Below, one piece after another: positions 9,295 to 19,093 of a DNA stretch of 64,000 nucleotides (its first letter is position 1; every line of letters starts with the position of its first letter). Under the pieces are notes generated by a model. It did no database searches and was not told the origin of the DNA. It saw only the letters and a program-made list of their open reading frames with translations. The translations under genes were made by a program, and so were the position numbers. This DNA is from Sulfurimonas aquatica (GTDB taxonomy: Bacteria; Campylobacterota; Campylobacteria; Campylobacterales; Sulfurimonadaceae), in assembly GCF_017357825.1 (NCBI RefSeq), contig NZ_CP046072.1, positions 992,001-1,056,000 of the forward strand, given 5' to 3'.

Positions 9295-10539
9295 TTATGC
9301 TGTTTTTTTTGTTGTTTGTTTGATGTAAACAGGCTCTTGCGTCCCTTCTATTACTTCTTTAGTGATAAGCACTTCATATCCAGCATACTCTGGAAGTTCG
9401 TACATAATGTCTATCATATTCTCTTCTAGGATAGCGCGAAGACCACGAGCACCAGTTTTGCGTTTAATAGATTTCTTAGCAATTGCAAGAAGAGCGCCTT
9501 CTTCAAAGTTTAACTCTACATCATCAATGGAAAAAAGTTTCTTATACTGTTTGATAAGAGAATTTTTAGGCTCTGTTAATATACGAACCATATCATTTTC
9601 ACTGATCTCGCTAAGTGAAGCGATAATAGGAAGACGCCCAACAAGCTCAGGAATAAGACCATAATGAACTAAGTCATCGGGCTCAACCATGTCGTAAGTT
9701 GGTTTTTTCTCATCCTTGCTTTTTTTATCATGTCCAAAGCCTAGTACGTTATCACCTTGTTTGCGTTTGAGTAACTCTTCAAGACCATCAAACGCACCGC
9801 CACAAATAAATAAAATATTTGTAGTGTCTATAGCCGTAAACTCTTGATTAGGGTGTTTACGTCCACCTTTTGGTGGAATGTTCACTGAAGAGCCTTCTAT
9901 TATTTTTAGTAAAGCTTGTTGTACGCCTTCACCTGAAACATCACGTGTAATAGAACGGTTTTCACTCATACGAGAAACCTTATCTACTTCATCTAAAAAG
10001 ATGATTCCCTTTTGAGCACGATCAACGTCTCCATCAGCTGCTTGAATGAGTTTTGTTAAAATATTTTCAACGTCTTCTCCTACGTATCCAGCCTCAGTCA
10101 AACTTGTAGCGTCGGCTATGGCAATAGGAACGTTTAAAACTCTAGCAATCGTTTGCGCCATAAGTGTTTTACCACTCCCCGTTGGACCTATTAGAAGTAC
10201 GTTTGATTTAGCAATTTCAGTATCGTCATTTTCAATTTTTACATTTTTAAAGATTCTTTTATAGTGGTTATAAACAGCGACGCTTACAAGTTTTCTTGCT
10301 CTTTCTTGTCCTATGATATAGTCACCTAAAAAGTTATATAACTCTTTTGGCGTCATAAGTTCACCTACTGTTTCTAGTAGCTCTTCATTATCTTCATCAT
10401 GCATAGCTTTTTCATCGCCAAACATAATCTTATATGCAGAAACTACACAGTTTTTACATATGTAAACGCCATTTCCAGCGATAAGCGGATTTTTTTCGCT
10501 TTCACTTGCATCACAAAAACTACAGTGTCTGTTTATCAT
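9295..10539 (-). CDS. clpX: ATP-dependent Clp protease ATP-binding subunit ClpX
   Basis: ClpX is an AAA+ unfoldase that feeds substrates to ClpP. The N-terminal zinc-binding domain has Cys6, Cys9, Cys28 and Cys31. The AAA+ domain shows Walker A GPTGSGKT and Walker [10 protein letters not shown]. The ClpP-docking IGF-type loop probably corresponds to LGFGH in a slightly longer insert (about residues 265-275), which also carries a charged stretch KKSKDEKK. At 414 residues it is of normal length. It lies in the lpxA-clpX-mreB operon and clpP is not in the window. Confidence 0.98.
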   Translation of the reverse strand: MINRHCSFCDASESEKNPLIAGNGVYICKNCVVSAYKIMFGDEKAMHDEDNEELLETVGELMTPKELYNFLGDYIIGQERARKLVSVAVYNHYKRIFKNVKIENDDTEIAKSNVLLIGPTGSGKTLMAQTIARVLNVPIAIADATSLTEAGYVGEDVENILTKLIQAADGDVDRAQKGIIFLDEVDKVSRMSENRSITRDVSGEGVQQALLKIIEGSSVNIPPKGGRKHPNQEFTAIDTTNILFICGGAFDGLEELLKRKQGDNVLGFGHDKKSKDEKKPTYDMVEPDDLVHYGLIPELVGRLPIIASLSEISENDMVRILTEPKNSLIKQYKKLFSIDDVELNFEEGALLAIAKKSIKRKTGARGLRAILEENMIDIMYELPEYAGYEVLITKEVIEGTQEPVYIKQTTKKTA

Positions 10540-10580
10540 GTATCTATTTCCTTAATATTGCTATTTTATATTAAACGCGA

Positions 10581-11366
10581 CTAAACGTTTTTTCTCTCAA
10601 ATGGAATTCCGCGTTTTGTTTTAAGAACAAAATCACATAACTCTTTTACATAATGACTCTTAGTTGTCTCTAAAATAGTTGTTGCACTATCTTTTAGCGG
10701 CTGTCCTGATTCAAAGAGATCTCTATATGCGGATTTTAAATCATTTATATCGTCTCTCTCAATATGTCGTCTAAGCCCGGTAAGATTTAAACCTCTTAGA
10801 GATGCACGATTGCCCTCTGCCATACAAAATGGTGGAACGTCCTGAGCTAAAGCACTCGCTCCTCCAACCATAGCGTAATCGCCTATATGAACAAACTGAT
10901 GGATAGGAGTCATTCCACCTACTACAACGTAATCACCAAGCTCAACGTGACCTGCTAATGTCGCAGCGTTTGCTAAAATGCAGTGATTGCCAATGATAAC
11001 GTCATGGCCTAAGTGAACATAACCCATAAAAAGGTTGTGGTTACCGATGATAGTTTTACCACCGCCACCTTTTGTACCAGGATTAAAAAGGGTAAACTCT
11101 CTAATCGTGTTGTCATCGCCGATGATTAGTTCAACGTCTTCACCATTAAATTTTAAATCTTGTGGAATGGAACCAATAACGGCATGTGAAAATATTCTAT
11201 TATTTTTACCTATAGTTGTTTTTCCGTAGATACAAGCGTTTTGAGCGATAGTCGTTCCATCGCCAATCGTTGTTTGCGCTGAAATAAAACAAAAAGCTCC
11301 TATTTCAACGTTTTCACCAATAATTGCGCCATCTTCAATAACGGCCAGTTGGGATATTTTAGACAT
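10581..11366 (-). CDS. lpxA: UDP-N-acetylglucosamine acyltransferase LpxA
   Basis: LpxA catalyses the first step of lipid A synthesis, moving 3-hydroxyacyl from ACP to UDP-GlcNAc in the cytosol. The 261-residue protein starts with SKISQLAVIEDGAIIGENVEIG and consists of left-handed beta-helix hexapeptide repeats for about 190 residues, followed by a helical C-terminus. The catalytic His lies in GYVHLGHDVIIGNH. It starts 10 bp after the fabZ stop, and fabZ-lpxA adjacency is common because both act on hydroxyacyl-ACP. Confidence 0.97.
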   Translation of the reverse strand: MSKISQLAVIEDGAIIGENVEIGAFCFISAQTTIGDGTTIAQNACIYGKTTIGKNNRIFSHAVIGSIPQDLKFNGEDVELIIGDDNTIREFTLFNPGTKGGGGKTIIGNHNLFMGYVHLGHDVIIGNHCILANAATLAGHVELGDYVVVGGMTPIHQFVHIGDYAMVGGASALAQDVPPFCMAEGNRASLRGLNLTGLRRHIERDDINDLKSAYRDLFESGQPLKDSATTILETTKSHYVKELCDFVLKTKRGIPFERKNV

Positions 11367-11376
11367 CTAATATCTT

Positions 11377-11823
11377 TTACTTGTCAACTATCATAGCTTT
11401 GAGCTCAGCTTCAGAGACGATTTTGTCATCTACGTAAGCTTCACCTTTAAGTACCCAGATAGGTCCCTTGTTCTTGATAACGCTGATTCTATACTCTAGT
11501 TTGTCACCAGGTTTTACTGGAGATCTAAATTTTGCTTTATCAATGCTCATGAAGTAAACTACTTTTTTAGCAGCGTCTTCTGGAGACATGTCCATACTTT
11601 TAAATGCGAGTAGTCCACCGGCCTGGGCCATTCCTTCAAGTATCATAACACCTGGATATATTGGATGACCTGGAAAGTGGCCTTGAAATATATTTTCACT
11701 AATAGATACATTTTTATATGCGATGAGCATTTCATCGTTTACAATATCCGTAACACGGTCGACGAGTAAAAAAGGGTATCTATGAGGTAGTATCTGCTGA
11801 ATTTCAATAACATCCATAATCAT
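11377..11823 (-). CDS. fabZ: 3-hydroxyacyl-ACP dehydratase FabZ
   Basis: FabZ dehydrates 3-hydroxyacyl-ACP in fatty-acid elongation. The 148-residue hot-dog-fold protein carries the signature [11 protein letters not shown], the active-site His in [11 protein letters not shown] and the active-site Glu in [11 protein letters not shown]. The ATG at 11823 has an AGGA ten bases upstream; the second ATG two codons on is a less likely start. It heads the fabZ-lpxA-clpX-mreBC run, with a likely -10 box at 11872-11877. Confidence 0.97.
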   Translation of the reverse strand: MIMDVIEIQQILPHRYPFLLVDRVTDIVNDEMLIAYKNVSISENIFQGHFPGHPIYPGVMILEGMAQAGGLLAFKSMDMSPEDAAKKVVYFMSIDKAKFRSPVKPGDKLEYRISVIKNKGPIWVLKGEAYVDDKIVSEAELKAMIVDK

Positions 11824-11871
11824 AATAGTATAGTCCTTGATAATAATTTTGTTTATTTTATCTAAAAAAAG

Positions 11872-11877
11872 ATTATA
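11872..11877 (-). promoter_or_regulatory. Putative -10 box for the fabZ operon
   Basis: TATAAT on the minus strand overlaps the end of queH and lies about 48 bases before the fabZ ATG. It suggests the lipid A/shape operon can be transcribed independently of queH. There is no clear -35. Confidence 0.4.
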
Positions 11878-12955
11878 TTATGATTAGTTTTTCTTTGACG
11901 TCTTCATATGTTTTTGAATCAAGGTTAATCGTGAGTTTCCCATCAGGTATATTCTCAAGCACTATTATGGGACTCAAGTCATAACTTGTGGAGTTTATTT
12001 TAGCTCTAAACTCTAGTTCTTTTTCCATCTCTAAAGGTTTGTAAATCATCTCTTTTACGCTTTTGTACTGTGTAGAGTTTTCACGGTTAAAGTAATCAAG
12101 CGTAATAAATTTTATCTCATCTCTATTAAAGTAGTGAATGTTTTGAGAGTCAAATTCTATGCGTCCTTGAGCCCTTTTTTTTGGAAGAGTAGAGTAACTA
12201 AGGGCATAAGCATCTAAAACATCTTTTTTGCCAAGCGTTACTTTAAAATTAAACTCTCTATAGTTCAAAAATTTTTGTTTAACGATTCTGTAGTTTACAT
12301 TTTCATCTTCGAGTCTATTTCTGTGAGTATACATTGCTATTCGCTCTTCAATGGAAGCGGGAAGTATGGCATTTGATATTGGGGAGAACATCTCATCCAT
12401 GAGTCTATCTTGTTGCTCTCTTTGCATAGTTAAACCAAAGATGCAACCACAGTAGTCTTGGCGGTATAACTGCTCCTCTTTTGTAACGCGACTTTGATCT
12501 TGTGTTCCTCCACCGGAGCGATAATCAACGGCTATAAACTCAACGCCGTTTTTCTCATAAAATTCATCACCCACGCGTTTGAGTTGCTCTTGTGACTTTA
12601 GGGGACTTACAAGCAAGGTCGTAGTGATTTTTTTCTCTCCTAAAGTGAGAGCTTTCTCTGCACTTACACTGAAGCGTTTATCAAAACAGACCTCACAACG
12701 TGCTCCTTTTTCAGGCTCTTTTTCAAGTCCACGAACAGCTTGAAGCCAGTTCTCATAATCATATTCACCCTCTAGAAGTTCAATGCCCAACTTATTACAA
12801 CTTCGTTGTACATCGAGTAAACGCAGTTGGTACTCTGAGTAAGGGTGAATGTTTGGATCATAAAAAAAACCGGTGAGTTTTTCATCTGGATAGTCGTGTT
12901 GGAGTTTTTGTAAAAAAAAGTGTGAATCAACACTACAGCAGATATGAACTAACAT
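11873..12955 (-). CDS. queH: Epoxyqueuosine reductase QueH (DUF208 family) with C-terminal extension
   Basis: QueH reduces epoxyqueuosine to queuosine in tRNA and is the non-homologous alternative to QueG. The family hallmarks are visible: HICCSVDS (CC pair near the N-terminus), [27 protein letters not shown] (CxxC) and DYCGCIFGL (CxC). These cysteines hold the Fe-S cluster and redox pair. Typical QueH ends near residue 190; here a further 170 residues follow with no family I recognise. A start at ATG 12955 fits the conserved N-terminus. It is the first gene of the minus-strand run. Confidence 0.88.
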   Translation of the reverse strand: MLVHICCSVDSHFFLQKLQHDYPDEKLTGFFYDPNIHPYSEYQLRLLDVQRSCNKLGIELLEGEYDYENWLQAVRGLEKEPEKGARCEVCFDKRFSVSAEKALTLGEKKITTTLLVSPLKSQEQLKRVGDEFYEKNGVEFIAVDYRSGGGTQDQSRVTKEEQLYRQDYCGCIFGLTMQREQQDRLMDEMFSPISNAILPASIEERIAMYTHRNRLEDENVNYRIVKQKFLNYREFNFKVTLGKKDVLDAYALSYSTLPKKRAQGRIEFDSQNIHYFNRDEIKFITLDYFNRENSTQYKSVKEMIYKPLEMEKELEFRAKINSTSYDLSPIIVLENIPDGKLTINLDSKTYEDVKEKLIII

Positions 12956-12983
12956 GAAAAATCCTTGGCATTATATAGACGTA

Positions 12984-12989
12984 ATTATA
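12984..12989 (-). promoter_or_regulatory. Putative -10 box for queH
   Basis: TATAAT on the minus strand lies about 28 bases before the queH ATG. A second TATAAT at 12970-12975 would leave an extremely short leader, so this one is preferred. The 150-base gap between queH and the divergent lipoprotein gene holds nothing else obvious. Confidence 0.35.
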
Positions 12990-13105
12990 GGTTAAATATC
13001 TTTATATTACTCAATAAATGATATTAAAATACGCCTTTTATTATAAATTAATCTACAAATGAATATGATACTTCTATTAGTAAAATTTATAAACTTGGAA
13101 TTTTC

Positions 13106-13987
13106 ATGAGATATCGAGTACTTTTATCATTATTTATGTCTGCATTTCTACTAATGTCATGTTCATCAAATGATTATGAAAAACTCGAAATTTCTACAAC
13201 CACATGGATAGGTTATACACCACTTTTTTATGCTAAAGAGAAGGGTTGGCTGAAGCCATTAAAGATAAAACTACAACATGTAAGCTCACTAAGTGAAAAT
13301 TTATATCTTTATGATGCTGGTAATTCAGATGCTTATGCTGGAACTCAGTATGAGTATAAACTTCTTGTTAATAAAAAACCGACACTAATGCCAATCATAC
13401 TTTTTGATCGCTCTAATGGTGGGGATGTTGTTATGAGTAATCTTACTATTTCACAACTAGAAAAAAAAGATGAAATAGATGTATATCTTGAGATGGACTC
13501 TATAAATAAGACAATCTTTGAAGATTTTGTTAAGGCATATAACTTACAAAATAAAAAAATTAACTATATTAATAATGATCAAGCTGCTATAGCTGAACTA
13601 GATGTGACAAATCTAACAAAACCTACTATAATTGTAACCTACACCCCGTATAATATAAAGCTAAAAAAGCATGGTTTTAAAAGTATCGCCTCGACGAAAG
13701 ACTCCTTGAAACTTTTAGTTTTAGATGCTTTATATACAACACAAGAGACATACTTTAAGCATGAAGAACAGTTTAAAGAGTTGAAAAAACTCATTGACAC
13801 TTCTATAGAAGTGTTAGAGAAAAATCCAAAAGAGTACTATAAGGGCATTAAGCCTTATATACTTGATTTAACATATGATGAGTTTACAAAAACAGTAAGT
13901 GATATAGTTTGGATAAATAAAGATATATCAAAAACACTAAAAGCAAGAATGAAAGCAGCACACTTTCCAAGTAGTGGACTGCTGTAG
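13106..13987 (+). CDS. ABC-type substrate-binding lipoprotein (NitT/TauT-like)
   Basis: The signal peptide ends in the lipobox LLMSC (Cys19). The mature start LEISTTTWIGYTPLFYAKEKGWL matches the first strand and ligand loop of NMT1/THI5/SsuA-type binding proteins. At 293 residues it is a complete two-lobe fold. No permease or ATPase gene is nearby; instead the next gene, 6 bp downstream, is a membrane GGDEF-EAL enzyme. The protein may therefore present a ligand to that sensor instead of a transporter. The ligand is unknown. Confidence 0.75.
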   Translation: MRYRVLLSLFMSAFLLMSCSSNDYEKLEISTTTWIGYTPLFYAKEKGWLKPLKIKLQHVSSLSENLYLYDAGNSDAYAGTQYEYKLLVNKKPTLMPIILFDRSNGGDVVMSNLTISQLEKKDEIDVYLEMDSINKTIFEDFVKAYNLQNKKINYINNDQAAIAELDVTNLTKPTIIVTYTPYNIKLKKHGFKSIASTKDSLKLLVLDALYTTQETYFKHEEQFKELKKLIDTSIEVLEKNPKEYYKGIKPYILDLTYDEFTKTVSDIVWINKDISKTLKARMKAAHFPSSGLL

Positions 13988-13993
13988 TAAATT

Positions 13994-15985
13994 ATGATTA
14001 CAATTAAAAAGTTTACCCTCATAATGTTAAGTATTATACTTGTTAGTGTATATGCTATTTTTATAAAAAACTATGAAGAGCAAAGAGAAAAAACTGCTAA
14101 TTTAATTTTAAATACTATCAAAGATGATGTTTCAGAAGTAAGTTATTTACTTTCAAAAAGCATTAAAAATAATGAAAAAATCAATAAGTATAGAGCAATA
14201 CTTGATAGGACGACCTCTAATAATAGTTTTGTTTCGACAATTATGGTGATAGATGGTAGTGAAGTTTTAATTACAACTAACCCACATAACAATACTGCTC
14301 CGAGAAAAGCAGATCTATATTATGATAAATCTCTTACAGATTTTGAATATTTATCGACTCAAAAAGGTCTAGAAGGCAGAATACGTTACTATCAAGGTTC
14401 TACTCTTCATGAACTTGAAATAGTATTTTTATTTGATAGTGATGAAATTAAAGAGCTATTTAATGAGACAAAGTTAAGTTTCTTTTTTTATTTTGGACTT
14501 TTTCCTATAGTTTTACTTTATCTGTCATGGACAATAATTAAATACTCAATTGTAAAACCTTTAGAAAAACTAAGAGCATATGCATACCATCAAAGTGATA
14601 TACCAAAAAAATTATATATACATGAGATGGAAGCTATACGTTCATCTATGGTGCAAACATTCTCTAGACTTGATAGGGAACAAAAAGAGTTATATAAAAT
14701 GGCAAGGACTGATATTTTAAGTGGATTAGCTAATAGGGTATCACTTAAAGAGTATCTTGAGAGGTTAATATTAGATAGTGATTATGATAAAAAAGAGTTT
14801 GCTTTTTTGTTTTTAGATTTAGACCATTTCAAAAGTGTAAATGATGAACTTGGTCACTTAGTTGGAGATGAACTACTAACAGTTGTCTCTTCTCGTGTTC
14901 AGGAGTTATTACCTGAAAATAGTTTTATTGCACGTGTTGGTGGGGATGAGTTTGTGATAATCTTGCACAATTATGCTTCACTTACTAGTTTAACTTCACT
15001 GATGGACCAACTGCAAGGTTGTATAGCTAATCAGTGGATCATTCAATCACACCCTATTCATATAACAAGTAGCATTGGTATCGCTTTTTATCCAAAAGAT
15101 GCAAGGGATTTGACTACACTGATGCAACACTCAAATGTAGCTATGTATGAGGCAAAGAAAAAAGGGCGTGCACAGTATCATTTTTATACAGAAGTCTTAA
15201 ATAAAAAGGTTCAAAACACAATTGCTCTTGATAAAGATATGCGTAAAGCACTTGAAAATAAAGAGTATGAACTTTACTATCAACCTAAAACAGATGTAGA
15301 GAGTGGACGAATTATTGGTGCTGAAGCACTTATTAGATGGAACTCACCTGATAGAGGTTTTGTTGGACCAAATGTATTTATTCCCTTGGCTGAAGAGAAT
15401 GGATTTATCATAGAACTTGGAAACTGGGTTTTACAAGAGGCTGTAAATCAGCAGTTAGAGTGGAAGCAAAAGGGCATGGACATTACTATTTCAGTGAATG
15501 TTGCAACAAAGCAACTTTTAGATAATGCTTTTGAGTATGTATTTACATCTATAATGGATATGAGTGGCGTTGATCCTAGTAAAATTGATATAGAAATTAC
15601 TGAGTATCTATTTTTAAAAGAGACACAAAAGAGTTTAAGAGTTTTAAATATGATACATGACTATGGCTCTACAATCTCTTTGGATGATTTTGGTACAGGC
15701 TACTCATCACTCTCTTATCTTAAAAGATTTCCTATTGATAACCTAAAAATCGATAAGGTTTTTATGGATGATTATGCAACTGAAGATGGTGCTGTGTTTG
15801 TTGAGACAATAGTAAAAATGGGCCAAACATTAAAGCTACATGTAATCGCTGAGGGAATTGAAGAAAAAGAACAGGTCGAATATCTTTCAAGTATTGGGTG
15901 TGTAGCTTATCAAGGATATTATTGCTCTAAACCTCTTAATGTAAATGAGTTTGAAAAGTTTTATAAGGCATACCTGACACTCTAA
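13994..15985 (+). CDS. Membrane-bound GGDEF-EAL protein (c-di-GMP cyclase/phosphodiesterase)
   Basis: The protein has 663 residues: a membrane segment at about 7-24, a periplasmic domain of about 130 residues, a second membrane segment at about 155-180, a HAMP-like linker (IVKPLEKLRAY), a GGDEF domain and an EAL domain. The cyclase motif is intact (RVGGDEFVII, about residue 315). The EAL catalytic signatures are also present: GAEALIRW (about 443), NVATKQL, EITEYLF, DDFGTGYSSLSYL, KIDKVFM and EGIEE. Both activities are therefore possible. It is co-transcribed with the upstream binding lipoprotein, which suggests ligand-controlled c-di-GMP turnover. Confidence 0.92.
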   Translation: MITIKKFTLIMLSIILVSVYAIFIKNYEEQREKTANLILNTIKDDVSEVSYLLSKSIKNNEKINKYRAILDRTTSNNSFVSTIMVIDGSEVLITTNPHNNTAPRKADLYYDKSLTDFEYLSTQKGLEGRIRYYQGSTLHELEIVFLFDSDEIKELFNETKLSFFFYFGLFPIVLLYLSWTIIKYSIVKPLEKLRAYAYHQSDIPKKLYIHEMEAIRSSMVQTFSRLDREQKELYKMARTDILSGLANRVSLKEYLERLILDSDYDKKEFAFLFLDLDHFKSVNDELGHLVGDELLTVVSSRVQELLPENSFIARVGGDEFVIILHNYASLTSLTSLMDQLQGCIANQWIIQSHPIHITSSIGIAFYPKDARDLTTLMQHSNVAMYEAKKKGRAQYHFYTEVLNKKVQNTIALDKDMRKALENKEYELYYQPKTDVESGRIIGAEALIRWNSPDRGFVGPNVFIPLAEENGFIIELGNWVLQEAVNQQLEWKQKGMDITISVNVATKQLLDNAFEYVFTSIMDMSGVDPSKIDIEITEYLFLKETQKSLRVLNMIHDYGSTISLDDFGTGYSSLSYLKRFPIDNLKIDKVFMDDYATEDGAVFVETIVKMGQTLKLHVIAEGIEEKEQVEYLSSIGCVAYQGYYCSKPLNVNEFEKFYKAYLTL

Positions 15986-16054
15986 TATTTGATGTATGTT
16001 AGATTAAGATTTTTTAATATAGAATAGGTGTAAAGATACTTTAGTGGGGCTAAT

Positions 16055-17785
16055 ATGAAATTTGATAAAAACTTAGATGATTTACTCTTTGATTTAGCTC
16101 CTAGCGCACTTATATTGCAATCTCTTGATGGTTCATTATTAAAAGTAAATGAAGAGTTTTTAAATATTATTGGACACACGAAAGAAGAACTTAATAACCT
16201 TTCTTACTGGGACTTAATACCTTTAGATGGGCACGAAGAAGAACAGGCACAACTTAAATATCTACAAAACGAGAGAGGAAATATTTCTCATAAAAAAGAG
16301 TATATTCATAGAGGTGGACACCATATTAATGTCTTGCTAAATAGAACACTGTTAGTGCACGAGAAAAAAGCATATATTTATACAAATATTATAGATATTA
16401 CACACTCTGCAAAAAAAGAAGAAGTCTTAAATAGTGCACAAGAACTTGCACATATTGGCCACTGGTATTTAGATCTAATTACGGGTGAACTCTCATGGTC
16501 CGATGAAACATATCGTATCTTTGGGCTTCAACCACAAGAGTTTACTGCAACTTATGATTCATTTGTACAGAGGATATATGAAGATGATAGAGAGGCTGTA
16601 AATAGTGCATATACAAACTCTATAGAGTTAGATGAGGCTTATGAGATAGAACATAGAGTTATTCGTCCAGATGGCGAGATACGTTTTGTTATTGAAAAAT
16701 GTAAACATTATCATGATAAAGGTGGAAAAATAATTGGCTCGATTGGTACTATAATAGATATTACAGAGAGAAAAGTGAATGAAGAGTTATTAATAGAAGC
16801 TAAAAACAGAGCTGAAGAGGCAAATTCAACTAAGAGTTCATTTGTTGCAAATATGTCTCATGAACTGCGAACACCCTTAAATGCTATTTTAGGTTTTTCG
16901 AATAAAATGTTTAAAGACCCAAATATGGGTAGTGAGCAAAAGTTACACTTACAAACTATAAGCTCTTCTGGAGAACACCTTCTTAATATGATTAATGATC
17001 TTTTAGATATGTCAAAAATTGAAGCTGGAGAGATGAAGGTCTATGATGAAGAGTTTGATTTACGTAAAACCATAAGAAGTATTTCTGAGCTGATGTCACA
17101 CCAAGTCAATGCAGATTTAGTTACTTGTCAATTAAGTATAGATGAAAAATTACCAAAATTTATCATGTCTGATGAGAGTAAAATAAAGCAGATTTTATTT
17201 AATATAATAGGAAATGCTATTAAATTTACTAAAGAGGGACATATAAAATTTACAGTATTATTTTCTCAAGCCCATAGAAAGGATTCTTTAGAGATAGTTG
17301 TTGAGGATACTGGCTGTGGCATTGAAGAGAAGATGATTGAAAATATATTTAAACCCTTTGTTCAAAATGATGGCATTAAAAAGATAGAGGGGGGAACAGG
17401 ACTAGGGCTGTCTATATCTAGAAATCTTGTTAATTTAATGGATGGTTCCCTTAGAGTTGAGAGTGAAGTTCAAAAAGGGACTAAGTTTTACATTATACTA
17501 CCTATAAAGGTACTAGAAGGTTCTCCTGAGATAAACGCGAAACCTGTTCAGACTCATAAAACTAAAAAAGAAAAGACAAAAGCAGTTAGAGTAGATTTAG
17601 ATCCTAGAACAATTGATCTCTCAAGTAGGAAGTTGATAATAGAAGCTGCACTTATAGGTAGCGGCATGAAAATAAAAAAAGAGTTAGATAAGATAAAAGA
17701 TTTAGATAAAGATATATATGAATTTATTCAACAAAAAATGAAGGTATATGATTTCGATTCTATAGTTTCACTATTAAAGGTATAA
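16055..17785 (+). CDS. Soluble PAS-PAS histidine kinase
   Basis: The 576-residue protein has no membrane segment. PAS domain 1 (about 5-120, LILQSLDGSLLKVNEEFLNI) and PAS domain 2 (about 125-240) are followed by a HisKA domain with phospho-acceptor His in NMSHELRTPLNAIL (about 270). The HATPase domain has NIIGNAIKFTKEG, EDTGCGIEE and GGTGLGLSIS. About 75 C-terminal residues beyond the ATPase domain are helical and charged and match no family I recognise. The next gene, 1 bp on, encodes a receiver-PAS-GGDEF protein, so the pair is a likely phosphorelay to c-di-GMP synthesis. Confidence 0.9.
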   Translation: MKFDKNLDDLLFDLAPSALILQSLDGSLLKVNEEFLNIIGHTKEELNNLSYWDLIPLDGHEEEQAQLKYLQNERGNISHKKEYIHRGGHHINVLLNRTLLVHEKKAYIYTNIIDITHSAKKEEVLNSAQELAHIGHWYLDLITGELSWSDETYRIFGLQPQEFTATYDSFVQRIYEDDREAVNSAYTNSIELDEAYEIEHRVIRPDGEIRFVIEKCKHYHDKGGKIIGSIGTIIDITERKVNEELLIEAKNRAEEANSTKSSFVANMSHELRTPLNAILGFSNKMFKDPNMGSEQKLHLQTISSSGEHLLNMINDLLDMSKIEAGEMKVYDEEFDLRKTIRSISELMSHQVNADLVTCQLSIDEKLPKFIMSDESKIKQILFNIIGNAIKFTKEGHIKFTVLFSQAHRKDSLEIVVEDTGCGIEEKMIENIFKPFVQNDGIKKIEGGTGLGLSISRNLVNLMDGSLRVESEVQKGTKFYIILPIKVLEGSPEINAKPVQTHKTKKEKTKAVRVDLDPRTIDLSSRKLIIEAALIGSGMKIKKELDKIKDLDKDIYEFIQQKMKVYDFDSIVSLLKV

Positions 17786-17786
17786 A

Positions 17787-19061
17787 ATGGCTCAGAATAC
17801 AAATATATTGGTTGTCGATGATACAGTAGTAAATCTGGAACTTTTAGAGATAATTCTCTCTGAAGAGGGTTATGATGTGCGTACTGCAACTAGTGGAGAG
17901 ATGGCTTTAAAGTCCATACAGAGACAAAAACCAGATCTTATTTTACTTGATGTCATGATGCCTGGAATAGATGGTTATGAAACATGTGAAATGATAAAAG
18001 AGGACCCTGAACTCAAACAAATTCCAATCATTTTTTTAAGTGCAAAATCTCAAGCAGAAGATAAAGTAAAAGCATTTACACTTGGTGCAGTTGATTATCT
18101 TGTAAAACCTTTTGAGACAATAGAAGTTATAGCTAGGATTAAAACACATCTTTCAATTCATTTTTTAGAAAAAGAGTTAAAACAAAATCTCGAAATAGTG
18201 GATAAGTATGTAATTATGTCATCTACTGATATAGAAGGAAAAATCATAAAAGTAAGTAGTGCATTTTGTGAAATGTCCGGATACTCTTTGGAAGATCTCT
18301 TAGGAAGTAATCATGCGATTCTAAGAAGTGGAAGTAGTACAGATAAACTCTATAAGGAGTTATGGGAGAGTATAAAATCAGGACAAACATGGAAAGGTGA
18401 GATAGAAAATATCAAAAAAAATGGGGATACATATTGGGTTGATTCTATAATTTCTCCAAATATTGATGATAATGGAATCATAACTGGATATACATCTCTT
18501 AATAGTGACATTACAGATAAAAAAAGAATTGAACTCTTATCTATTACTGATCAGCTAACGGGACTTTATAACAGAAGACACTTTAATGATGTGCTCAGTG
18601 ATGAAATAAATCGGGCAATGAGACATGGATCAAAGTTATCTTTAATGATGCTAGATGTAGACTTTTTTAAACAGTATAATGATACATATGGGCATCAAGA
18701 TGGTGACGATGTTCTTGCAACTATCGGCCATACTCTTAACTATAAATCATTTCACCGAACTAGTGATACTAGGTTTAGACTAGGTGGTGAAGAGTTTGGT
18801 GCAGTATATGTTACAAGTACAAAAGAGGATTCACTTTCAATTGCCAATGAAGTTTGTAGAAGTATTCAAAATCTTCAGATTGAGCATAAATCAAGTAGTG
18901 TAGATAAGGTTATAACAGTTTCTATCGGTTTAGTATCTATAGATTTTGCAGATAAGAAAAATTATAAATATGATAGTGATAGTTTATATAAAATAGCAGA
19001 TGATGAACTTTATAAAGCTAAAAGTGGAGGACGAAATAGGGTGAGTTTTATATCATTTTAA
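17787..19061 (+). CDS. Response regulator with PAS and GGDEF domains
   Basis: The 424-residue protein starts with a receiver domain (ILVVDDTVVNLELLE, phospho-acceptor Asp in LILLDVMMPGIDGYE, Lys in YLVKPFE). A PAS domain follows (about 145-245; SSAFCEMSGYSLEDLLG) and then a GGDEF domain. The cyclase motif is the active GGEEF form (RLGGEEFGAVY, about residue 332). The gene begins 1 bp after the histidine kinase stop and is almost certainly its partner. Phosphorylation would be expected to control diguanylate cyclase activity. Confidence 0.93.
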   Translation: MAQNTNILVVDDTVVNLELLEIILSEEGYDVRTATSGEMALKSIQRQKPDLILLDVMMPGIDGYETCEMIKEDPELKQIPIIFLSAKSQAEDKVKAFTLGAVDYLVKPFETIEVIARIKTHLSIHFLEKELKQNLEIVDKYVIMSSTDIEGKIIKVSSAFCEMSGYSLEDLLGSNHAILRSGSSTDKLYKELWESIKSGQTWKGEIENIKKNGDTYWVDSIISPNIDDNGIITGYTSLNSDITDKKRIELLSITDQLTGLYNRRHFNDVLSDEINRAMRHGSKLSLMMLDVDFFKQYNDTYGHQDGDDVLATIGHTLNYKSFHRTSDTRFRLGGEEFGAVYVTSTKEDSLSIANEVCRSIQNLQIEHKSSSVDKVITVSIGLVSIDFADKKNYKYDSDSLYKIADDELYKAKSGGRNRVSFISF

Positions 19062-19084
19062 CTCCTAAGATTAAATCCTAGGAG
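19062..19084. terminator. Hairpin between convergent genes
   Basis: CTCCTAaGAT, loop TAA, then ATCcTAGGAG forms a nine-pair stem with one mismatch. It lies between the convergent stops of the GGDEF gene (19061) and the cyclophilin gene (19094). There is no U-tract on either strand, so it is a candidate bidirectional terminator or 3'-end stabiliser only. Confidence 0.45.
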
Positions 19085-19093
19085 GCATTAAAA

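Noticed and set aside
9002-10264. Plus-strand open frames opposite mreB and clpX
   Set aside because: They are antisense shadows of conserved coding sequence with serine/isoleucine-rich low-information translations.
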